Made by a program: the position numbers and the translations under genes. Shown piece by piece: positions 60,241 to 64,000 of a stretch of DNA of 64,000 bases. The stretch's first letter is position 1, and the number at the start of each line of letters is the position of its first letter. Location of the stretch: assembly GCF_002251295.1 (NCBI RefSeq), contig NZ_NPJA01000033.1, forward strand, positions 62,001 through 126,000, read 5' to 3'. The notes under the pieces were generated by a model, which saw nothing but the letters and a program-made list of their open reading frames with translations, was not told the origin of the DNA and searched no databases. Source of the stretch: Prevotella sp. P5-50. Its GTDB lineage: Bacteria > Bacteroidota > Bacteroidia > Bacteroidales > Bacteroidaceae.

Positions 60241-62232
60241 ATGAAACACCTACTGATTACTACAGTGGCACTGATGACATTGGGAACTAACGCAATGGCA
60301 CAAACTGAAAACGAATGCCTTGACTTCCTCTATCAGCACATGCCCACACCCGACAGCGTGGATTACCCCAAATCTTATTGGCGCAACCAAGTGCGACTCG
60401 CACTGAAAGCCAGAAAGACCATGCCATGGGGACACACCGTACCCCTATGGGAATTTCAAAACTTCGTACTGCCCGTGCGTGTCAACAACGAAGCACTCGA
60501 TGAAGCACGTGCCACCATTTATAAAGAACTGATGCCACGACTGAAAGGAATGACTATGGAGGAGGCGGCACTCGAAGTCAACCACTGGTGTCACGAGAAA
60601 GTAAGCTACCGACCAAGCGACGGCAGAACCGCTGCACCACTGGCTACCATGCGCAACAGCATAGGGCGCTGTGGCGAAGAGAGCACCTTCACTGTGTCTG
60701 CCATGCGTAGCGTGGGCATCCCTGCACGACAAGTATATTGCCCACGATGGGCACACACCGACGACAACCATGCATGGGTTGAGGTGTGGATTGACGGTAA
60801 ATGGCGATTCTTGGGAGCATGCGAACCTGAAGCCACGCTCGACAAAGGATGGTTCAACTGGGCTGCAAGTCGGGCCATGCTGGTAAGGGCATTCGACTAT
60901 GAAGGCAACAGCATCTCTACCACCACGACATACGCTCCAGTCAAGACTCTCAACGTGAAAGTGGTGGACGAGAACGGAACGCCCATCAAGAATGCCACCG
61001 TAGATTTCAGACTCTACAACTATTCGGAGTTTTATCCCTTGCATACTGCAAAAACAGATGCAGAAGGATGCGCTGCGTTTCTAACCGGATACGGCGATCT
61101 GCAGGTATGGGTGAGCACTGGCGATAGATACGGAGCTATGAAGGCTGATGCCTACACCACAACCATGACCATCACCCCCAATCGCAAAACAGGATGCGAA
61201 TGGACTGAGCAATACGACTGGCATGTGCCGACAACTGTACTTCAAGAACCTGACCGCAGCATTGTAGATACAGTCAGCGCAAATGGAAGACGACTGATGC
61301 GCGAAGACAGCATACGCGCTGCCTATCAGCAACATACTTTCTACAAAGGACAAGACGAGACGCTTCGCAAAGCGCGTAGCAACTGGAAGGTAATAGAACG
61401 ATTCATCAAGGAGAACCACCCCCATACGGCTCTCGTGCTGAAAGGCCTCAACGAGAAAGATCTAAGCGACGTGACGATTGATGTGTTGCACGATGCCTGC
61501 CTCATGAACGAAGAGGCTCTAAAATGTGGCGGTGTGCGCATCTCTACCGAACACCTCCGTCCCTTTGTGGCTTTCCTGCAAAAACAACTGCCGAAGATGA
61601 CCGCTAAGGAATGGATCAACTGGGTGGAACAAAACATTGCTGTAGATAACAGCAAAAATCCAAAACAGCTCTATACCTCAGTGGTGGGTATCTATAACAG
61701 CAGACGATGCAACGACCGAAGCCGCGAACTCTTTACCGTTGCAGGCGCTCGGGCATTGGGCATGAAAGCGGAACTCGACCCACTGGGCAAAGCAATGGTG
61801 GCTGACAACAACGCTACAGCAACAAGCGGATGGCTCAGACTTGCTAACAAAGAAGAGAAAGTGGAACAGGTTGCAATGGGCACACTTCAACTGGATGTGC
61901 CGAAAGACATCATGTACTACCATGGCTACACCATTTCGAAAATGGTCAACGGACGACCCACACCACTCGACTATGCAGACGATGACCCTACCGTAACAGG
62001 CAAATTCCACGAAGGATTGATGTTGCCTGAAGGCGACTATCTACTCACCACGGGCACTCGACTGAAAGGCGGCGATGTGCTTACCCATAGCACCATGTTC
62101 TCGTTGAAGGCAGGAGAGACCAAGAAGGTGAACGTACTCTTCCGCACCAGTCAACACAGTGTGAAGGGCGACTTACAACTCGACGACAGCGAAATCAACT
62201 CAAATGCCACTTCCCATCAGAGTGCACAATAA
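60241..62232 (+). CDS. Exported transglutaminase-like protein
   Basis: A 663-residue protein with a signal peptide ending 'NAMAQ'. The transglutaminase-like core holds Cys144 in 'GRCGEES' and His177 in 'DDNHAWVEVW', with an acid in 'FLGACEPE': the papain-like triad. A carboxypeptidase-like beta domain follows ('LNVKVVDENGTPIKNATVDF'). The C-terminal ~300 residues are a further uncharacterised domain. Proteins of this kind are predicted peptidases or amidases for peptides and glycopeptides. It is in an operon with the GH2 gene, consistent with host- or plant-glycoconjugate breakdown; that is inference. Confidence 0.85.
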   Translation: MKHLLITTVALMTLGTNAMAQTENECLDFLYQHMPTPDSVDYPKSYWRNQVRLALKARKTMPWGHTVPLWEFQNFVLPVRVNNEALDEARATIYKELMPRLKGMTMEEAALEVNHWCHEKVSYRPSDGRTAAPLATMRNSIGRCGEESTFTVSAMRSVGIPARQVYCPRWAHTDDNHAWVEVWIDGKWRFLGACEPEATLDKGWFNWAASRAMLVRAFDYEGNSISTTTTYAPVKTLNVKVVDENGTPIKNATVDFRLYNYSEFYPLHTAKTDAEGCAAFLTGYGDLQVWVSTGDRYGAMKADAYTTTMTITPNRKTGCEWTEQYDWHVPTTVLQEPDRSIVDTVSANGRRLMREDSIRAAYQQHTFYKGQDETLRKARSNWKVIERFIKENHPHTALVLKGLNEKDLSDVTIDVLHDACLMNEEALKCGGVRISTEHLRPFVAFLQKQLPKMTAKEWINWVEQNIAVDNSKNPKQLYTSVVGIYNSRRCNDRSRELFTVAGARALGMKAELDPLGKAMVADNNATATSGWLRLANKEEKVEQVAMGTLQLDVPKDIMYYHGYTISKMVNGRPTPLDYADDDPTVTGKFHEGLMLPEGDYLLTTGTRLKGGDVLTHSTMFSLKAGETKKVNVLFRTSQHSVKGDLQLDDSEINSNATSHQSAQ

Positions 62233-62277
62233 CGCTGGGGTCTATTCATGAGCATTCACTATTCATTCAATAAAAAT

Positions 62278-62997
62278 ATGATATTAGAACTTTGCTGTGA
62301 AAACATCGAGAGCGTAGAGGCTGCTGTCCTTGGCGGTGGCAATCGTATAGAACTGTGTCGCAATTTGGAAGTAGGCGGACTGACTCCCGATCGCGAACTG
62401 ACCCGTCAGGCAGTAAAATGCTGTCATGAAGGCGGTTTGAGTGTGCAGGTATTGATTCGTTCACGTGGCGGTGATTTCGTCTATACCGATGACGAAGTGG
62501 AACAGATGGCAGAAGACATACGCATGGCTATCATCGACGAAAAGGCTGACGGTATCGTGATTGGAGCACTCACCAAAGAGGGTGACATCGACTTGGAGGC
62601 TTGTCGCAAATGGATGGACATGGTGCGCCAACCAGACGGCACCTTCTCTTGCGAAGTGACCTTCCATCGTGCTTTCGACAGATGCCGTAACCCGATGGAG
62701 GCTATCGAACAGATTGCTGCCATGGGATGCGTTCGTATGCTCACATCGGGTCAGCAACCCACAGCGGAAGAAGGTATTCCCCTACTCCGTCAACTCGTAG
62801 AGAAAGCCAAAGAACTGTCTGTGAAATATGGTCATCCGTTCAACATCCTATGTGGTTCAGGTGTTACAGAAGTGAGTGCACCCATCATCCTGCAAGCCAC
62901 AGGAGCTACAGAGATTCATGGTTCACTGCGCACTGGACGTGCCACAGATGTGGAAAAGGTTAAAAAGGTGATGGCATATATGGCTGAGCAAGGCTAA
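62278..62997 (+). CDS. cutC: CutC family protein (copper homeostasis)
   Basis: A 239-residue TIM barrel. The ATG at 62278 ('MILELCCENIESVEAAV') matches the family N-terminus better than the one ten codons upstream at 62248. Family features: 'GGGNRIELCRNLEVGGLTP', 'LIRSRGGDFVYTDDE', 'CEVTFHRAFDRC' and 'EIHGSLRTGR'. CutC was linked to copper tolerance in E. coli, but the enzymatic role is not settled. It lies 45 bases behind the transglutaminase gene, probably in the same transcript. The metal-efflux operon elsewhere in this window is not linked to it. Confidence 0.92.
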   Translation: MILELCCENIESVEAAVLGGGNRIELCRNLEVGGLTPDRELTRQAVKCCHEGGLSVQVLIRSRGGDFVYTDDEVEQMAEDIRMAIIDEKADGIVIGALTKEGDIDLEACRKWMDMVRQPDGTFSCEVTFHRAFDRCRNPMEAIEQIAAMGCVRMLTSGQQPTAEEGIPLLRQLVEKAKELSVKYGHPFNILCGSGVTEVSAPIILQATGATEIHGSLRTGRATDVEKVKKVMAYMAEQG

Positions 62998-63093
62998 CCG
63001 CTCATCACTACCCATCATTCTGATAATAAATAGGAGGGAATCTCACATACCGAATTTATCATGACTTTATGGTTGTTTGTCAAATATATACAC

Positions 63094-63101
63094 TATATTT
63101 G
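63094..63101 (+). promoter_or_regulatory. -7 box ahead of the candidate small RNA
   Basis: TATATTTG, with GTTG 18 bases upstream (63072-63075) and TTTG 14 bases upstream. No ORF follows within 290 bases, so the transcript would be noncoding. Confidence 0.4.
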
Positions 63102-63107
63102 CAACAT

Positions 63108-63190
63108 CTCTGTGGGTTCTGCATGGTAACCACAATCCTTCATTATCATACTATTATAGTGGCAGACCAACAGGGTCTGCCACTATTTGT
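63108..63190 (+). ncRNA. Candidate small RNA with two hairpins
   Basis: Downstream of the -7 box at 63094 lie a hairpin TGTGGGTT/AACCACA (63111-63134) and a very stable 13-bp perfect hairpin ATAGTGGCAGACC/GGTCTGCCACTAT (63156-63186) ending in ATTTGTC. It fills the gap between cutC and the next gene and could alternatively be only the terminator of the cutC operon, although it lies 160 bases beyond the stop. No known RNA family recognised. Confidence 0.4.
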
Positions 63191-63324
63191 CTAATCCTAA
63201 TCGGTCAATAGAGTTTGGTACGCGTAATGGCGAAACATCATTCGACTTTACGCTATTCTTGTTCTAAAAGGATGTTTTTAGAAAAGAAAAGCAGAGGATT
63301 GTGACAGATATGAAAAGAAAACGC

Positions 63325-63332
63325 TATATTTG
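63325..63332 (+). promoter_or_regulatory. -7 box for the BamA/TamA-like gene
   Basis: TATATTTG 64 bases before the ATG at 63397, no -33 TTTG at correct spacing. Confidence 0.45.
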
Positions 63333-63396
63333 CAGTCAGCTTTCTGCCGATTGCACAAAGGATCTGCAATACGGCAAAATGATATAAGACATACTG

Positions 63397-64000
63397 ATGA
63401 AAAGAACAAAAAGACATAGTTTCCAACAGCTATTTGTTTTCCTGTTGACGCTCTGCATGGCGATGACTACAATGCAAACGACAGCACAAAACACAGATAC
63501 TGACGCTGCCACCGTCCTACAAAACGACAGCAACACAATACGGAAGAAAGGACTGGTGGACAAACTGATGCAATATCTGGCAGAGAGCGACAAACCAGAC
63601 CCTAACAAGAAGATTGACTTCGGCATCATCGGCGGACCACACTACAATAACGAGACAGGACTGGGACTTGGCATTGTAGCTTCTGCCACCTATAGTGCCG
63701 ACCGCAGCGACTCGCTGTTGGAACGGTCCAACGCTTCACTCTACGGCGACATCACTACCAAAGCCTTTATGATGGTGGGACTTTCCGGCAACCACTTCTT
63801 CCCCAAACGCCACTTCCGACTGGACTATACCTTATATGCCTATACCTTCCCGTCGTATCTCTGGGGATTGAGTTATCCACAGAGCGACAACGATGACAAC
63901 AAAAGCAAATACAATCACGACAAACTGGAAGTGATGACACGACTGTTGGCACGCCTGAACCGATATTCGTATGTAGGTCCTATCGTGCGCTACCAATTGG
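63397..64000 (+). CDS. BamA/TamA-family outer-membrane barrel protein, 3' end beyond window
   Basis: ATG at 63397, open to the window end (201 codons visible). The signal peptide ends 'MQTTAQ'. After a short linker ('DKLMQYLAESDKPDPNKKID') the barrel begins: 'FGIIGGPHYNNETGLGLGIV' and 'NHFFPKRHFRLDYTLYAYTF' are typical of the surface-antigen D15/BamA-like barrel of Bacteroidetes proteins lacking POTRA domains. The mature start directly at the barrel separates it from true BamA. Role unknown, likely an outer-membrane channel or lipid/protein handling. Confidence 0.75.
   Translation, partial: MKRTKRHSFQQLFVFLLTLCMAMTTMQTTAQNTDTDAATVLQNDSNTIRKKGLVDKLMQYLAESDKPDPNKKIDFGIIGGPHYNNETGLGLGIVASATYSADRSDSLLERSNASLYGDITTKAFMMVGLSGNHFFPKRHFRLDYTLYAYTFPSYLWGLSYPQSDNDDNKSKYNHDKLEVMTRLLARLNRYSYVGPIVRYQL

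Overview
The window reads as a chromosomal segment of a Bacteroidota gut or rumen bacterium, most likely Prevotellaceae (Prevotella/Segatella). Three things support this. Promoters have the Bacteroidetes form (TTTG, about 19-20 bases, TAnnTTTG). SusC/SusD pairs, many lipoproteins and Bacteroidetes-only DUF families (DUF4248, DUF6078, DUF4861, DUF6057) are present. The xylan cluster has the gene order described for the Prevotella bryantii xus system. No tRNA gene, transposase, integrase or cas gene was recognised.

Layout. 1-1.7 kb: an accessory patch with a truncated HU-like protein, a DUF4248 protein, an unusual nest of inverted repeats and a 48-residue ORF. 1.9-14.1 kb: HtrA protease, M16 peptidase, MetY, a serpin lipoprotein, a TonB-dependent receptor and a beta-helix-like lipoprotein. 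14.3-20 kb: a three-gene heavy-metal RND efflux operon. 20.1-22.8 kb: primary sigma factor, a small exported protein, RNase P RNA and a radical SAM protein. 23-34 kb: GldB-like lipoprotein, DUF4861 protein, glycosyltransferase, MtaB (behind an 88-bp tandem array of promoters), a tiny lipoprotein, an AspT/YidE transporter, and a DUF6057/PD40 pair. 34-48.7 kb: the xylan locus on the minus strand, with a GH5 enzyme followed by xusA-xusB-xusC-xusD-xusE-xyn10C. 49-52 kb: RidA, a helix-hairpin-helix protein, polysaccharide deacetylase and Fic protein. 52.3-57 kb: a second accessory patch with a VirE/DUF3874 primase-helicase, an iteron-like 23-bp array, DUF6078, a 32-bp array and a DUF4143 ATPase. 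57-64 kb: alpha/beta hydrolase, a GH2-transglutaminase-CutC operon, a candidate small RNA and the start of a BamA/TamA-like barrel protein.

How genes work together. The xylan locus would bind xylan at the surface (SusD-like and XusE lipoproteins), cut it there (lipoprotein GH10 with inserted carbohydrate-binding modules; exported GH5) and import oligosaccharides through two SusC-type channels. The RND adaptor, pump and outer-membrane factor form one tripartite exporter, probably for divalent or monovalent heavy metals.

The most unusual content is the repeat architecture. Four loci (1.2, 22.9, 52.3 and 55.2 kb) contain inverted arms, in the first three built from short tandem units. The first two share 27-bp arms around an inner palindrome or hairpin. 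An eight-copy 23-bp array sits upstream of the primase, a six-copy exact 32-bp array sits upstream of the DUF4143 ATPase, and the 88-bp array upstream of mtaB duplicates a complete promoter. All function calls come from reading the sequence; no searches were run.
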